From: Cercophora sp. LCS_1
Lineage: Eukaryota > Ascomycota > Sordariomycetes > Sordariales > Lasiosphaeriaceae
Direction: 5' to 3'
Assembly (NCBI GenBank): GCA_036250225.1
Contig: JAPZLL010000009.1
Span: 1,221,498-1,285,497 of the forward strand
DNA length: 64,000 nt
Below are positions 30,801 to 41,615 of the stretch, in pieces; position 1 is the stretch's first letter; each line of letters starts with the position of its first letter. The position numbers and the translations under genes were made by a program. The notes under the pieces are model-generated. The model did not search any database. It was given only the letters and a program-made list of their open reading frames with translations, and was not told the origin of the DNA.

Positions 30801-31546
30801 CCCAGTACGCAAAGACGGGCGACCTCTGTTCCGTCACGTGGGAGTTCAAATTCGAGTACTTTTACGCCGGCGGGCAGGCGGAGCCCGACTACATTCGGTT
30901 CCGGGACGGCCTCAAGGACGTGCTGCAGGCGGAGAAGGTGTACGAGCAAAATTACAAGTCGGCCTATGAGTACCTCCTCTCCATGGCCCCCGACAAGTTC
31001 ACGCTCGTCCCCTTGAACCCGCTGCCGGCGCCGCACCCGCCCTCGGACGCGGCCACCGGCTCGCAGAACTCGGTCTTTGTCTCGCGGCAGGCCTTGGAGA
31101 ACAAGTTCGCCTCGACCATGATGGACGTGCTGGACATCTGCGTCAATTCCCTCAAGAACCCCGACAAGACGTCGCCGGATCCGTCGGGCTATCGCTGCGG
31201 GTTCCACTACCTCTACACGTCGCTGACGGGCAACCTGGGGAGCTCGCAGCCGGGCGACACAGCCATCTCGCCGGGCTTCCGCTCGGCCGTCATGCTGTGG
31301 AATGCGCGCACCTTGACGACGCAGCAGTCGCAGGACACGGTGTACAAGCTCGGGCCGAACAGCTACTTCTCCGAGAGCTCGTACGTGATGCACAACTGGA
31401 CGGCGAGGTACTGGGGCGAGAAGACGTACGAGCAGTTGCTGGCCGTGAAGAAGGCGCACGACCCGGGGAATCATTTCTGGTGCCATCACTGTATTGGGGA
31501 TAATCCGGATGATGCGTTTGGTGACCCGCTGGGTGCTGCCGCTTAG
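27833..31546 (+). CDS. Secreted RNase T2 - FAD oxidase (BBE-type) fusion protein
   Basis: One intronless frame of 1237 residues. The frame opens at 27752, but ATG 27833 gives an immediate signal peptide (MAWHAQLALALALVCHATAQ). Residues about 35-270 are an RNase T2 domain. The first catalytic box is WTLHGLWPG with His109. The second is LSEWMKHGTC with Glu167, Lys170 and His171. Many Cys are present. After an Asn/Ser-rich linker, two related domains of about 100 residues each start WEGTWRSF (near 325) and LLGSWRSL (near 483). Residues about 745-1225 form an FAD-linked oxidase. His781 in GTGHEYNSRN and Cys849 in GWCSTVGMVGFHLGGGHG are the two positions that bind FAD covalently in berberine-bridge-type enzymes. 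The C-terminal KKAHDPGNHFWCHHC is the BBE-type end. Codon third positions are visibly GC-rich. I know of no described protein with this order; substrate and role are unknown. Confidence 0.9.
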   Translation: MAWHAQLALALALVCHATAQCSGKSDACSSNPIPMRQFNVLNFHAATCNLKWQLGCTTLNDRGVLEQKPPPYALCNSGRQPSGLVPVDAYTLALQNNNFAPGSAQWTLHGLWPGSADGVGERNQPYGCLNGEEFDETILTTFDGLLNYFWPTNAKFNNTMQCFILSEWMKHGTCAVIPGADGTAFRLPQEDYFRTAFVFANEFNENPALRDQLLGNVRLDDVEPLISTGCVQCAYLATVGWTDTDVASVPRMSGSCMDQCFDCGDFWDTCPPADLDSTVMLDPSNAPEESDSSNSNSRSGNGTASFPLLDFAMPAFLSSENTSPWEGTWRSFGAEQGGSGKFEFVQTFTDKVLIVTTDSPFPQTCTYERRGTKELVLRCGGGHLEDCLVQRLPDIGGLETAFLACNHTGAPAPASFQAAMDTKGCGNFLMFRCKASTAACSFSPDAILASKPTTVAKTEPEPNYEPSPVSHLQPGIAGAPRALLGSWRSLQVSSGYEKGLALWNFTAHGQASLQWPNYSGRGVERYSVSHSDEDPSLVYLASASGTITTCRFQFQYQPVYSYAVLDCGAAVDNTKWAMGRCNPCSTFCRYSCGPENDFCGAGSCDPVESVEAASVDARALPSLSTHTRAPRNDRHDWCTPEDSGCWPTKTAIRKLEQALDPTVPRLGVQWHSYPEPQPAPVPTGSIHDQSFYGLGSAPQGLRALYYYEDVAEMQRPCFKSTDSPAVWNAASDMCKAAVHQNEYRNWNPFIVVFPLNERHVVAALKFAAQHRLCIATAGTGHEYNSRNSCPTGGILIRTILLKDKSFVPTWGEDRALAPAGAFRFGAGSTFAEMHAFSKDYARVVASGWCSTVGMVGFHLGGGHGPFAPSMGLGVDNMLEIEVLQLSRNARGQPVVHKKIASRRRNPQLFWAMRGGGGSVWGVVLSMTLRAHDVPDGGLSRVNVTQAGTFCPDSRKFGYQWLRGMWARFTAWQLGLNQKVSTQPGFFINATQYAKTGDLCSVTWEFKFEYFYAGGQAEPDYIRFRDGLKDVLQAEKVYEQNYKSAYEYLLSMAPDKFTLVPLNPLPAPHPPSDAATGSQNSVFVSRQALENKFASTMMDVLDICVNSLKNPDKTSPDPSGYRCGFHYLYTSLTGNLGSSQPGDTAISPGFRSAVMLWNARTLTTQQSQDTVYKLGPNSYFSESSYVMHNWTARYWGEKTYEQLLAVKKAHDPGNHFWCHHCIGDNPDDAFGDPLGAAA

Positions 31547-32508
31547 GCTGCGTGTATCAGGAGTGATGAGTTGTAAGTAAAACGGCGGCCGCGTGTTTGG
31601 CTGCCTACTACGTATAACCCTTAGCCTTTGCAAAAAGTTAGGTATTTCCCGTGTAAAAGGGCTTCACGTAACACATAATCAGCGAGCTGGCTTTTGTGAT
31701 CAAGATAAGCGATCAAAATGCTTACCTACTTTGTCTCCGAGTAGGGCTGCGTTTCCGTGGCTTGCCGCTGAGCGACGGCTCAGGCCAGCAATCACGTCAG
31801 CGTCAACCACAAGGCCCGCAAACAGACATTACGCAGCATGACAAATATGCCATCGCACGCCTCCCTCCAGGGGCCCTCCAGGGGTTTGAGTCTATTCAAC
31901 GCCGTCCCAGAAGAAGACAGACTCTGCCTCCATCAAATTGGCCGACGCTGTTGATCCGGCAGATGCTTGACTTGTTGCAACAACAGTTCCGAGAGTAGTA
32001 GCTCTCCCCCAATGGACAACCGTACGATCAGGTAATTTTTGGAGCAGCCACCCTCCACCACAATCCCTCCGAGAAGCCGACCATTCTCTTGCTTAAGAGG
32101 GCTACTCAATGGCCTCGTCAGGAGGTGTTTGCCTGGGCTGCGGGCCCTTATCGCTTGGGCTTTTCGCCTTTTCGTCATCTCTAACTCTATTCTCTTTCCT
32201 CAATCGTTCATGCCGAGGCACCTGGAACCTTGACAAAGTCTGCCGGTGTGACTCCACAATAAGCTTCTAGGCACGTTCAAGGTTTCTCGTCCCGCCTCGT
32301 CCACATATAAGACCTTCGTCTTTTCGCAAACCGCTCTTTCTCTTTCCCACTCCAGTCTCAACAGCAAATGCAGACACAGCCTTTGTTGATCGAGCCAGCG
32401 ACAACCACTTTTGGTTCCTTACACTCATATCGCTCTCCCTTCCTTCCTTGACCTATCAAAACCTCGTTTCTGCCAACATCGCCCACGACATCCTGCATTG
32501 GGGTCACC
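31547..32508. other. Intergenic and 5' leader of the DUF4419 gene
   Basis: No gene is supported. A TATA-like CATATAA at 32304-32310 and pyrimidine-rich sequence after it suggest a promoter and leader of about 170 nt for the gene starting at 32509. Confidence 0.45.
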
Positions 32509-33621
32509 ATGCCTGTCACCATCAGGCCCCAACCGACGCAAGTCAGCAGCATCGACACCACCGCTGCCCGCACCACGGCATCTGATATTCTGGCAGGGAA
32601 GGAGAACGGAAGAAAAATCCTGCGTCATTCGTTCGAGGACAGGGGAGGCGGCAAGATCATCCCCGAGACCAACGGCTTCGTGCATACCGTCCTGCACGCC
32701 TTCCAGAAGGACATGCATCTCGAGCTGCGACCCGACGACGTTTGGCAAGCCATCATGTCGCAGTTTGGCTTCTACGTTAACGCCAACGCCGAGGAGCTTC
32801 GACATGTATTCGTCAACCACGGGGGTCAGAAGCAGCTCGAGCTCGATATTACCCCCCTGAACATTCGCACGGCCGACGTCGGCGTTGTTGCTCAGGGTCT
32901 GGCGAGCTTGGTGAAAGAGAATCTGGCAGATCCGGAACTTGCGGACTGGGTTATGCCGAAATTTAGCACGACACTTGACAGCGACCGTGCGATCGCGGCC
33001 ATGATGCTCCTCGGGGCCATGAAGAAATACTTTGGCTATTTTTTTATAACAGGCTGCGGTTTTCCCTCGGTAACGCTGCACGGCGGGCGAGATGACTGGG
33101 TCGACCTTGTGACGCGAGCAAAGCGGCTCTCCAGCGACTTCGGAGCCGAGGCGGCCGCGTGGTGTGTTCCCTTGGTGAAGGTCCTCGGCATGATGCTTGC
33201 TGGCTTCGACGGGCCCGACACGGGCGAGATACGCGACTTTTGGATGTCAGCCTGCCACCTGGAGAAGGCGCAAGGCTCTGGGTCAAAAATTAATCTGTCC
33301 GGCACAGAAGTCGAAAAGTTATCGGGCTGGCTCACTGTGTTTTGCTGGTGGGACGAAAACGGTCGGCGCGTCAAGGACATCGAGAGGCTGCAGGGATACA
33401 CCATCGGGGGAGCCAGATGTCCTGTCATTGAAGAAACCGACATCCCTTCGGGTACCACCAAGGTCCCGGTGGTCTGGATAAACTTGTTTTCGGGTGAAGT
33501 GCATGAGACGGAGATATTGGCCGGTTTGGTGGGCATGAAGCTGCTGGATGACCAGGGCTCGAGAGCACAGCCCGCGTCCGGATGGTGGGTGTTGGAGGAA
33601 CGGCGTCGTTTTCTCCAGTAA
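32509..33621 (+). CDS. DUF4419 family protein
   Basis: A 370-residue intronless frame. Segments characteristic of the family are NGFVHTVLHAFQKDMHLEL, DDVWQAIMSQFGFYVNAN, AEELRHVFVNHGGQK and the central MMLLGAMKKYFGYFF. Later segments are GCGFPSVTLHGGRDDW, the FWMSACHLEKAQGSGS stretch and LSGWLTVFCWWDENG. No signal peptide or membrane segment is present, so the protein is probably cytosolic. DUF4419 has no established biochemical function. Length and order match a complete family member. Confidence 0.88.
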   Translation: MPVTIRPQPTQVSSIDTTAARTTASDILAGKENGRKILRHSFEDRGGGKIIPETNGFVHTVLHAFQKDMHLELRPDDVWQAIMSQFGFYVNANAEELRHVFVNHGGQKQLELDITPLNIRTADVGVVAQGLASLVKENLADPELADWVMPKFSTTLDSDRAIAAMMLLGAMKKYFGYFFITGCGFPSVTLHGGRDDWVDLVTRAKRLSSDFGAEAAAWCVPLVKVLGMMLAGFDGPDTGEIRDFWMSACHLEKAQGSGSKINLSGTEVEKLSGWLTVFCWWDENGRRVKDIERLQGYTIGGARCPVIEETDIPSGTTKVPVVWINLFSGEVHETEILAGLVGMKLLDDQGSRAQPASGWWVLEERRRFLQ

Positions 33622-34542
33622 CAAGCTAACGGACGCTGTTGCTGGCATGGGTCGGAATGTGGTCTTTACAATCTTTACCACCACTCAGGTATAGAACATT
33701 GTATTATTATTGTTATTATTGTCTTTGACCACTGAATCTCGCGAGATCGTGAAACTTCGGCGCTCGGTAAATAGGTCGCCATCCATGTTGTCCGGAGTCT
33801 GGCCTTAAGAAACCCTTTGCCTGGTGACCAGCTCGACTCCGTAACCATTGATCGGTGGACGGCGGGCCCCACCCCACTCCGGGAGACCCGGCTCGGCTCG
33901 GAAGTGCGGGGTGGGTGGGTGGCCCGGTAAAAGTGGGGTCACTACCTCCAAACACCGACGTCCGACCTCGGGTCCCCTCCGAAATACCAACACCGCCACA
34001 TGCATCCTGTGATTTACGAAAGACCCAGTTGGGATTATCAACGCGTGTGGATAGGTCGACACTTGGGGGGCGGAACTTTCTGTGTGCGCTGAGAACGGGA
34101 AATGCCATGCTCAACTTGCGGGCGGGATGATGGTCTCAATCTTCCATTCGACCTTGCACCTGAGCGATGGGGTGACATGTCTCTAAACGAGGCATCCACA
34201 ACGCAGGGACAGGTAGAGAGGGAGAGGTGTTGATGAGTCCCACGTGGAAAGGAGGCACGAATGCGATCTTGAAGCTCGGATTTGGGACCCAGAAGTACAT
34301 GGGAGAAGGGTTCTGTTCTTGTGCGACGGCAGTCCCTGTAGTTTCCTGAGGCCATGCACTGATGCTGCGAAAAAAGAAACCGATGGGATGATATTGAACG
34401 GTGTTTCCTCGCAGCTGTCTTGCCCCAAGTTGACCACCTCATAAATGCCTCCGTCTTGGTTTATGTTGCCCACCGTCGTCGATGTCTGGGGTTGATGGGC
34501 GGTTGGACTGTGGGTAGGAAGGGAGTAGTGCAAATGTCGCAG
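33622..34542. other. Intergenic with a dispersed 65-nt repeat
   Basis: No gene is supported. A 65-nt block at 34115-34179 is related, with no indels, to 42725-42789 (see findings). Confidence 0.45.
34115..34179. repeat. Dispersed repeat, copy A
   Basis: It aligns without gaps to 42725-42789, with 51 of 65 positions identical. Ten of the 14 differences are C/G here and T/A in the other copy. Confidence 0.7.
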
Positions 34543-34953
34543 TCAGCCACGAGATAGCTGGCCCTGTAGGAGAGCAAGCTGCTCCACGACCCTTTTTTGG
34601 TGTGCGGCTTCGGCGGCAGCAATCTCTGTTGTCTGGGTTGATAAGCCGACGAGGATATTGCCAGAGGCCGACGGCTCGGACAGATAACGCATGACACGGC
34701 GGCCTGAGAGCGATCTGCGATTCGGAGAGGAGTAGCTTAGGGGACTGGGGGTCGTGGGTGGCGGGGAGGGGGTGCCGCTCGTCGGTCTGATATTAAGGAT
34801 ATCGGTCAGCACCACAAGAACGCGGGGGTTGTTGGACGATGACATACCCCGAGTTAGATTGTTGAGCTTGGTAAGGCATTGGGCAAGTTTGGGTGGGATA
34901 ATATCCCTAAGGTTGACAAAGGGAGGCAAGCAAGCAGGATCTCGGATGTTCAA
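34543..34953 (-). CDS. Possible small protein, 136 residues
   Basis: An intronless minus-strand frame. Residues 1-55 look like a folded helical protein (LRDIIPPKLAQCLTKLNNLT, then PRVLVVLTDILNI). A Ser/Pro-rich stretch follows, and the C-terminus is helical (TTEIAAAEAAHQKRVVEQL). There is no signal peptide or known domain. It may be an exon of a larger gene, since no clear promoter or partner exon was found. Listed because its composition is more protein-like than neighbouring frames. Confidence 0.35.
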   Translation of the reverse strand: MNIRDPACLPPFVNLRDIIPPKLAQCLTKLNNLTRGMSSSNNPRVLVVLTDILNIRPTSGTPSPPPTTPSPLSYSSPNRRSLSGRRVMRYLSEPSASGNILVGLSTQTTEIAAAEAAHQKRVVEQLALLQGQLSRG

Positions 34954-36675
34954 TGATCGATCTCTATTGAATTGGGAAACACTAACGCAAACATCGTGAT
35001 GCGGTCGTCGACTTTTGAAGGATACTGCTCAGAAAACGACGTGCGACGCAGGCCCGAGCCGTGAGCCTGAGGATCCAAGTGTGCGGACAGCAAAACGAAA
35101 AGTTTCACCACCCGCATACACAGCTATCACTGTCAAACCCCCGAATTCCAAGGCGACCACAGCCACAAGACCACGGGTCACCCAAGGCGTTGCCCATCCC
35201 TCCCCCAAGTCCCCAGACCCCGTTAGCAAAGGTACTTGAGGTTCAGTGCAAGACTGGCGTAGAAGATGTTGTATCTACCCCGCTCATCATGCAGTTATCG
35301 TGTGCCGTCTTTGCAGCGTCGAGAAGCAAGCTAGGTTCGCCCTGATTCCTACCACAGATGCCAAGAAAGCCCTTCTGTACCATGCCATCTCATAGTAGCG
35401 ACGCCTGCGCCGCAAGCCACAACGGAGGGGGGTAGCCACTGAGCGACGTCGCGGGTAAAGCCGGCCGAATCAGATGGGTCAGGTGGGTGTCGATGGCTGG
35501 AGTTCGCGAGGGGACCAATATCGGCGGCGTTGACGAGGTTTGCTGCCAACGCATTTGCGGAGGAAGGCATTGTTGCAATGTGCATATTCAGCGGCGTGAT
35601 GTGGGGCATCTGTCTGCATTCCTCGGAGCACGGGAAGCCGTGTCAGGTGGCCGTTATGAACTGCAACCTCCTCAATCAGACGACATGGCCAGGCGGTTTT
35701 TCGAAACTTGCAACTGCTTTCGGCCTGGCCCGCGTTCACCAGCCGTTGGTGGGATGGCAGTCTTGGATGCTTTGGGGAGGCATTAGCAAGTTCGTCGTCA
35801 CGCATCTAGTGAGAGTTCCGGTTTCACCCACTGAGCCCCCCTTCTTTGCGCGTGGCGTCGAACGTGCCGATACGAGCGTGAAAAGTGCAACTTGGGCGAC
35901 CAATGCGATCCCGGGACGATCGAGCTCCGGGCTATGGTCGAAGGCGAAACTGATCATGAGTCCGAAGTGTCGTTGTGGGTCCGTTGCGAGGGTGTGTTGT
36001 GTCCGCATGCTGTGGGGTTGCCGCCTTGTTGCCTCGCTGGCAGGTTCGTTGGTTCGCCAACGGCGGCGTGATGGCTCGGAATGGGGTCCCAGCTGCGATT
36101 GGCAACGAGGCCTTCGCTCGTAGAGTGTTGCCTGAGAAACAGGGCCAAAAGGTCCGTCAGGTTTGTCAGCCGATCACGTGCTAGCGCCATCACGTGACTC
36201 CTTGCGTGGTCGGAATGGCTGTAGGAGGGCATTCATCGTTTCGTGTTTTGATGACTCTTCCAGGAGAGGGCAGAAAGGCCACTGCTTGGCTGGTAGGCTT
36301 CGCGTGAAGGGTGCAGGGGCGAATACGCCATGAATGATGTGGGCCGACAGTATGTGAATTCGATCGAGGGTGATCGACAGTGACGAGCTAAGAGAAGCCA
36401 CAGCGACAGCAGCACCGCGAGAGGTTGACGGATGGAAAAACGACGCCTTGGTGAGGACTATGGAGACGGGCCGCAGCTGCCATGGTCAGAAGGCGGAGGG
36501 AATGAGGCAACGAGGGACTCGAGGAGTGCTGCTCCTCTTGGAAAATGGAAATAGGCTCGTGCAAATGACATGGAAAAAGAAGAGCGACGGGCCGTGAGGC
36601 GACGTGGGTGCCGTCACATCTTATAGTCGTGCACCCTGGGCTAGGTCTTTTCCACGGGGCCCTCAAGGTATTAAG

Positions 36676-36713
36676 GGGTGGAAGTTCATCCTTGCCAGGA
36701 CGAACTTCCACCC
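36676..36713. repeat. Inverted repeat with a 16-bp stem and 6-nt loop
   Basis: Left arm GGGTGGAAGTTCATCC (36676-36691) and right arm GGACGAACTTCCACCC (36698-36713) pair with one mismatch around a 6-nt loop. Confidence 0.75.
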
Positions 36714-38457
36714 GACCAAGGTACGTATTCGCCTTGTAAGGCCCTGGCAGCCCTCAGGGCATGCGCCGCCAATTCCCCGCAACGGGCAAGCCGAAATCCA
36801 TTGAGTCGTGACATGCATCGACCCGCAGATGCACGCGCCCGCCGCCCCGATATTACTGGCTGGCCAAATGATGCCAAGTCCAATGAGGAACGATGCACAC
36901 CCGCACCGATGCATGCACGTCGCTGCCCGGCCATTTGCCCCTTCACATCTCACTGCCTGGCCTCCCACTGCCCTCCATCAATTTCCAATTTCCAATTTCC
37001 ATTTTGTCAGCCCACCGGGTTGGAGTGAAGAGTCCTGACGACTGGTGTAACAAGCCAACGCAACTGGGCACCCTCGCTTGGCTCCATTACCTACCGCAGT
37101 ATGCGCTCCAGTTGTGGTCGCTCTCACGTCAGGGCGGGCGTTTTCGGGCAGTTACGGCTTCTCGGCATGGCGCCGCCACAACTTAGCGAATCCCGTTGAT
37201 GGAGCTTTGATCCAAAATTCACTCGCAGGCCCAGTTCCCTAGAGTATACGGCTAATGTCTAGTGCAGTTATGGCATTGGATGCAGCCAAACATGCGGTCA
37301 AAGACGCCGTGTAGAAGGGATCATGGCCGATGACCAACCAGAGCACCAGGTCTTTTTCGGGTACCGTGCAGCAAGACGAGTGAATCATTTACGCAAGCGG
37401 TAGACTTTGGAGGAGGTATCCTCAGGTTCAGTATTTTCTCATCTGGAGGGCTAAAAATTGAGGCTAAGGTGATGGTGCCAGGACTCAGTCAACAAGATGT
37501 TTGCTCGCAATGCTGCGGCAGCATTGCTGTCATGGTAAACCAAGCCCTCACCCAGCCGCACAACACTCACGTTATCGAGCTAATACGTTATACGTCTCAT
37601 TATGAGTTGCCTACATGGGAGCAAGGGCGATCAAGAGTCGTATGTCGGTAGTGGGCAGAGTGTTGTTGATTAGGGGGAGGGGCATTGGGTGAGAGGGGAC
37701 GGGAGATAATACAACTATCCGGCACATTCCACGCACCTACTACTTTACCAACTTCCGGGCATCATAGGGGATGTCTCTCCTCTATTCTAACAACTGCACG
37801 AAATACTAGTTATATCGCCATTTCCCCCAAAATAAACGTAAATCGCAATATTACCTACCTTACACGAGCCCTCTCCCAGAACGGACGTCCAAGGTGAGCT
37901 TAGCGTACCAGCAGTTCGAAACAATCGCTGAAAATGGGACGCTGATCGCCTATGTGGTGATTGGCGGGGCGGCGGTGCTCTTTGCATCGGGGTGCAGGTC
38001 GTGTTGGGTGTGATGATCGTGAGGAAGGGGGTGGGAGGAAGGGGGTGGGAGGACGGCCGCCCCAGTTAACGAGCTTTGGGGCGGTGGATTTGTTTAGGCA
38101 TTGTGTGATGGAGAGTATGCAGGCCGTGGCGAGCGCGACGGCGGAGAGGAAGGAGGGAGACAGGGGGGGCGTGTTTGTGGAGCGGTTTGAGGGGTTGGCG
38201 AGGAGGAGAGAGGAGGCGGCGCCGGTGGAAGAGGGGCGGTCGGGTTGGCAGTTGATGTGCGTGAGAGGGAGAGGGGGAGAGGGTCGGAGGTTGTGCTAGT
38301 TGAGGCGTCACCGGTGTCTCCTTGTGGGCGGATGTCGCCGCAGGGGTTGTCGGAGAGTGAAGAATCGTTTTCAGGAGCGGAAGAGAGACGTTACTGGGGT
38401 ATTGCGATATGGGATCCCCTGAAGAGATCCCCGAGGAACATGCAGCCCTTACGAATA

Positions 38458-38478
38458 CCCCCCCCCCCCCCCCCCCCC
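38458..38478. repeat. 21-nt poly-C tract
   Basis: An uninterrupted run of 21 C on the plus strand lies in a non-coding region. Confidence 0.9.
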
Positions 38479-39424
38479 AAATGTCCTGATGGCCAGACTC
38501 TCTTATCTCTCCGAACTACAGAAACATATCTAGATTGCGGATGTCGATCGTCCCGATCTGTTTTTCATTCTCAACCGCAATCATCATCTTCTCTCGTCTC
38601 GTCTCCGGCGCACAACACTCGCAACCCTGTTGATTTCTTGCTCTGAGGACCCGCACTTGGTAAGACCCGAGAGGAAGTTGAAACGCGGAAGGGCCCCGGT
38701 GCGGATGCATTGCTAACAACATCTCTCACAAGTGGGAAGGAAGACGTAAGGTCCGTACCTACGCAGGACAGGCCGCACACGACATGTTGTGGATGGCCCT
38801 TTGTTGGAGTCGCAAAGATGAAAAATGGCGGATAAGCCTCGTCGCGGTCAGCGTAAGGAGGGCGCGCCTGCGAAGGCCCATGTTCTCTCGATAGGCGCGA
38901 TTGGACTTCACGACGGTGTGGCATCGACACGAGGTGCCGGACAGCCGAGGGCTGGATCACGCGTCAAGGCAGCCGAGAATCATATCGAAAGTCTCGGTGG
39001 GAAGTCGATCAAGGTAACTGCCGAGAGTAGCTGTCCTCTGGGAGACGGAGATTTCTGGTGGGAGCTGGGGTGAGCTGTAGCTGGTTCTTCCCTGAGCTGG
39101 GGTGGCTGCTACACAGCCTTAGAGGCCTGTTTTTAGTCCTCAAGCTAAGGTTTCCTTCGATGGAGAGTAAACGATGCGTAATGCATGGGAATAGCCCCTA
39201 GGTGACAATTCTGATTATTGTATAACTAGGTAGTGTTGGATTATCCACATGCTCAGGCATGTTGGTAAGGCCCCTGGCGTAGCACGGATCCACGCTACCT
39301 ACCTAGGGTGTGCGTACACCACGCCCAAACAAAGAGAATCCCAGTCTACCAACTCAACTTAAGGCCACTGGCCCAGATGTTGACACCGCTGCTGCTGACG
39401 GTTCGAAGCCTTCGAAGCTCGCCA

Positions 39425-41615
39425 TTACTCGAGAACGATATCTCGAATCGCCTCTCCGCTCGCACCTGCCTGACCAGCCATGACGTGGTGCACAAATGCT
39501 TCTCCAACCACGCGATAACTGGAAGCTTGAATTTTCCGAAGAACAAATGGTGTTTTCGCCCCGGCGAGGACCCATATCTCGTCGCCCGGACGGGTGCAGT
39601 CTGGCACCAGACTCAGGCTCAGGTCATCATTGCGAGCTGCTCTCCTACCAGCCAAACCAACGTTGACATATCTCGCCAGCTCCTCGCCAGATACGACCGC
39701 GCAAGACCTGGCAGCGCATCCATCCAAGGGTTTTTCGGCGGTGGTTGGTGCCTGGCAACTATCCACTGCGATCTCCGCTTGGTTCATTTCAACCAGCTCC
39801 TCGGCCAGTGCTAGGGCCAGGTCAAGCTTGACCTGCGACAACGAAGACTCCTCGTTGAGCAGCGCAACTAAAGGACGGAACAGCGACATGGGCTGCCAAT
39901 CATCCGAGTTTTCCCGGACCTGGCGTTGCCAGTCCCACTCATCACGAGATCGGGGCTCCAGTAGTATTTGATCGTCTGTCAGGGTGGTGTGGATGTGTCC
40001 GAGGTGGAGCTGCCAGAGAATGTATCCAATTGTTAAAGAGTGAGCCTGTATTGGCGAGAGGTTCAAAGACCAGAACTGGTCCCGCCATAGCGTTCTCGAC
40101 AGCAACTCCAGTCGGTTGCATCCATGAAGCTCGTCTTTTTCTCCAAACCTACCGTGCAGTTCCGATTAATTAGCAACCCATCACCTCAGGGCGTGGTGTT
40201 GTGGCTCACCGTGAGCTGTAGCTTGCAGTCATGCCAGCTGCTAAAGGCGCCAAACTGGCCCAGAAGTCGACCGGAGAACGGGAAGGCGCCGACAGGGAAG
40301 AGATGGAACCTATCCGTATACCTTGCGTTGGTAGCTGATGAGTGCCTTGTAACGGCGGCAAGCAAAAATGAAGCCCCGCGGATGCGTCCCAGTTGGCAGA
40401 GTCGTCAGCATCGAGCGGTGTATGGCGATGTGGCGTAGACCAATCTGGAACCCAGGATGCAAGTCCTGGAACCCTAGTCTCATCTTCTTGTTCCTTGTGT
40501 TTGAGAATTGCGAGACCATTCGTGGACTGGAGGCTAGACCAAGCGACTTTGAGGTACAGCTGCGACACCGGAACCGTATAGTCGACACGACGGATGTCCG
40601 GGCAAGCCAGAAGCTCGGGGGAGTCCTCGTCAATAATACTGAGAATAGAGAAAATCTTGTCCCTGGCGTCAGCGCAGATGCTGCTTCGAAACAAGCGTAG
40701 GCACTCCAGAAGGTTGATGGATTGGCCAGCCTCAGAAAGATATTGACGCGCCCACCAGACTATCGTGGCGGGGTCCTCGTCGGAGTGTCTGTTAGGATTC
40801 AAGAAGCCCTGGTATCTGTCGGGGATCTCGTTTGGCGAGAGATACGTCAAGATGTAGGAGGGCGTGAGGATGTCCAACCAGCGGGTGCTGTGTAGGAAGG
40901 AGAAAGCAGCAGAAAGGACAACCCAGGAGAAAACTCTGCAGCCGCAGAGAAAGACTAGCTGCTGAGCCTTTACGACTTCCTGGATGATCCATGCCCGCCG
41001 AAAGTAATTTCTCTCCACAAATGCGATCCAACCCAGCCATTCGTGTATTGGAATTGGCTCCATGCTGAGTCGTCGGCTGTAAACTCCGGGATTGCGGATA
41101 TCGAGAGGTAGGCTGTCGCGCGCCGTCGACACCGCACTCTCTGGGACGGCCGAGAGCCGTTCCAAGACCCTCATCGCGTCGTCCGTGGATGCATCCTCGG
41201 GACCGAGCCAAACGATGACTGTCTCGGCCGTTGCATACACCTCGCCCATCATGGCGACCTGGCCAGCCCGTTCGGCCAGGTCGTCCTGATTAATGCATAT
41301 GGCGTCAATCCAGAGCAAGGCTTGCCTGGGAACTCCTAGTCGGTTCGGCGCGGGAGCACGAAGGGCTCGGAGGGCGCTGGCGAGATTCGGCTTGATCGTA
41401 AGGGTTCTTCCGTCGCAGAGTACATCCACATCGGTCGTCGGCATGGCCAGGTCGACTAGTGGAGACCCGGGGTCCCCCCAGGTGTACGAAAGGGCGTCAT
41501 AAGGCGGCGCGCTCTCCAGTTCGTGAACCTGAATAGAAATGGATAAAGGGTCATTTTCCCCTCCTAGCTCGAGGTCCACGAGCCGGATACATCTAGGGCT
41601 TGGAAGCGGCTGCAT
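39425..41615 (-). CDS. HET-domain protein 1
   Basis: Two minus-strand exons (41615-40210 and 40148-39425) joined by a 61-nt intron (GTGAGC donor, GGTAG acceptor) encode 709 residues. The HET domain occupies about residues 35-200. It begins YDALSYTWGD and has the central LLWIDAICINQDD, followed by MGEVYATAETVIVWLGPED and RRAWIIQEVV. The remainder matches the usual C-terminal half of these proteins. It includes DARDKIFSILSIID, VPGLASWVPDWS and a final PGDEIWVLAGAKTPFVL segment, with YRVVGEAFVHHVM before the end. HET proteins trigger incompatibility or related cell-death responses in filamentous ascomycetes. Which allele or partner this one senses is unknown. The gene appears intact. Confidence 0.88.

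Larger units (their letters stand above)
34954..39424. other. Gene-poor region of about 4.5 kb
   Basis: Frames of 60-197 codons overlap on both strands, and none has a recognisable domain, signal peptide or coherent exon structure. Visible structural items are a hairpin at 36676-36713 and a 21-nt C tract at 38458-38478. The sequence is not strikingly AT-rich and may include decayed genes that I cannot recognise. Confidence 0.4.

Noticed and set aside
30194..31633. Antisense open frame of 479 codons inside the fusion gene
   Set aside because: It is a mirror of GC-rich codon third positions in the sense gene. Its Arg- and Val-rich composition has no domain, and the sense strand has clear catalytic motifs.
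35530..36123. Plus-strand frame of 197 codons in the gene-poor region
   Set aside because: No recognisable motif, overlapping frames of equal length on both strands, and no splice partner.
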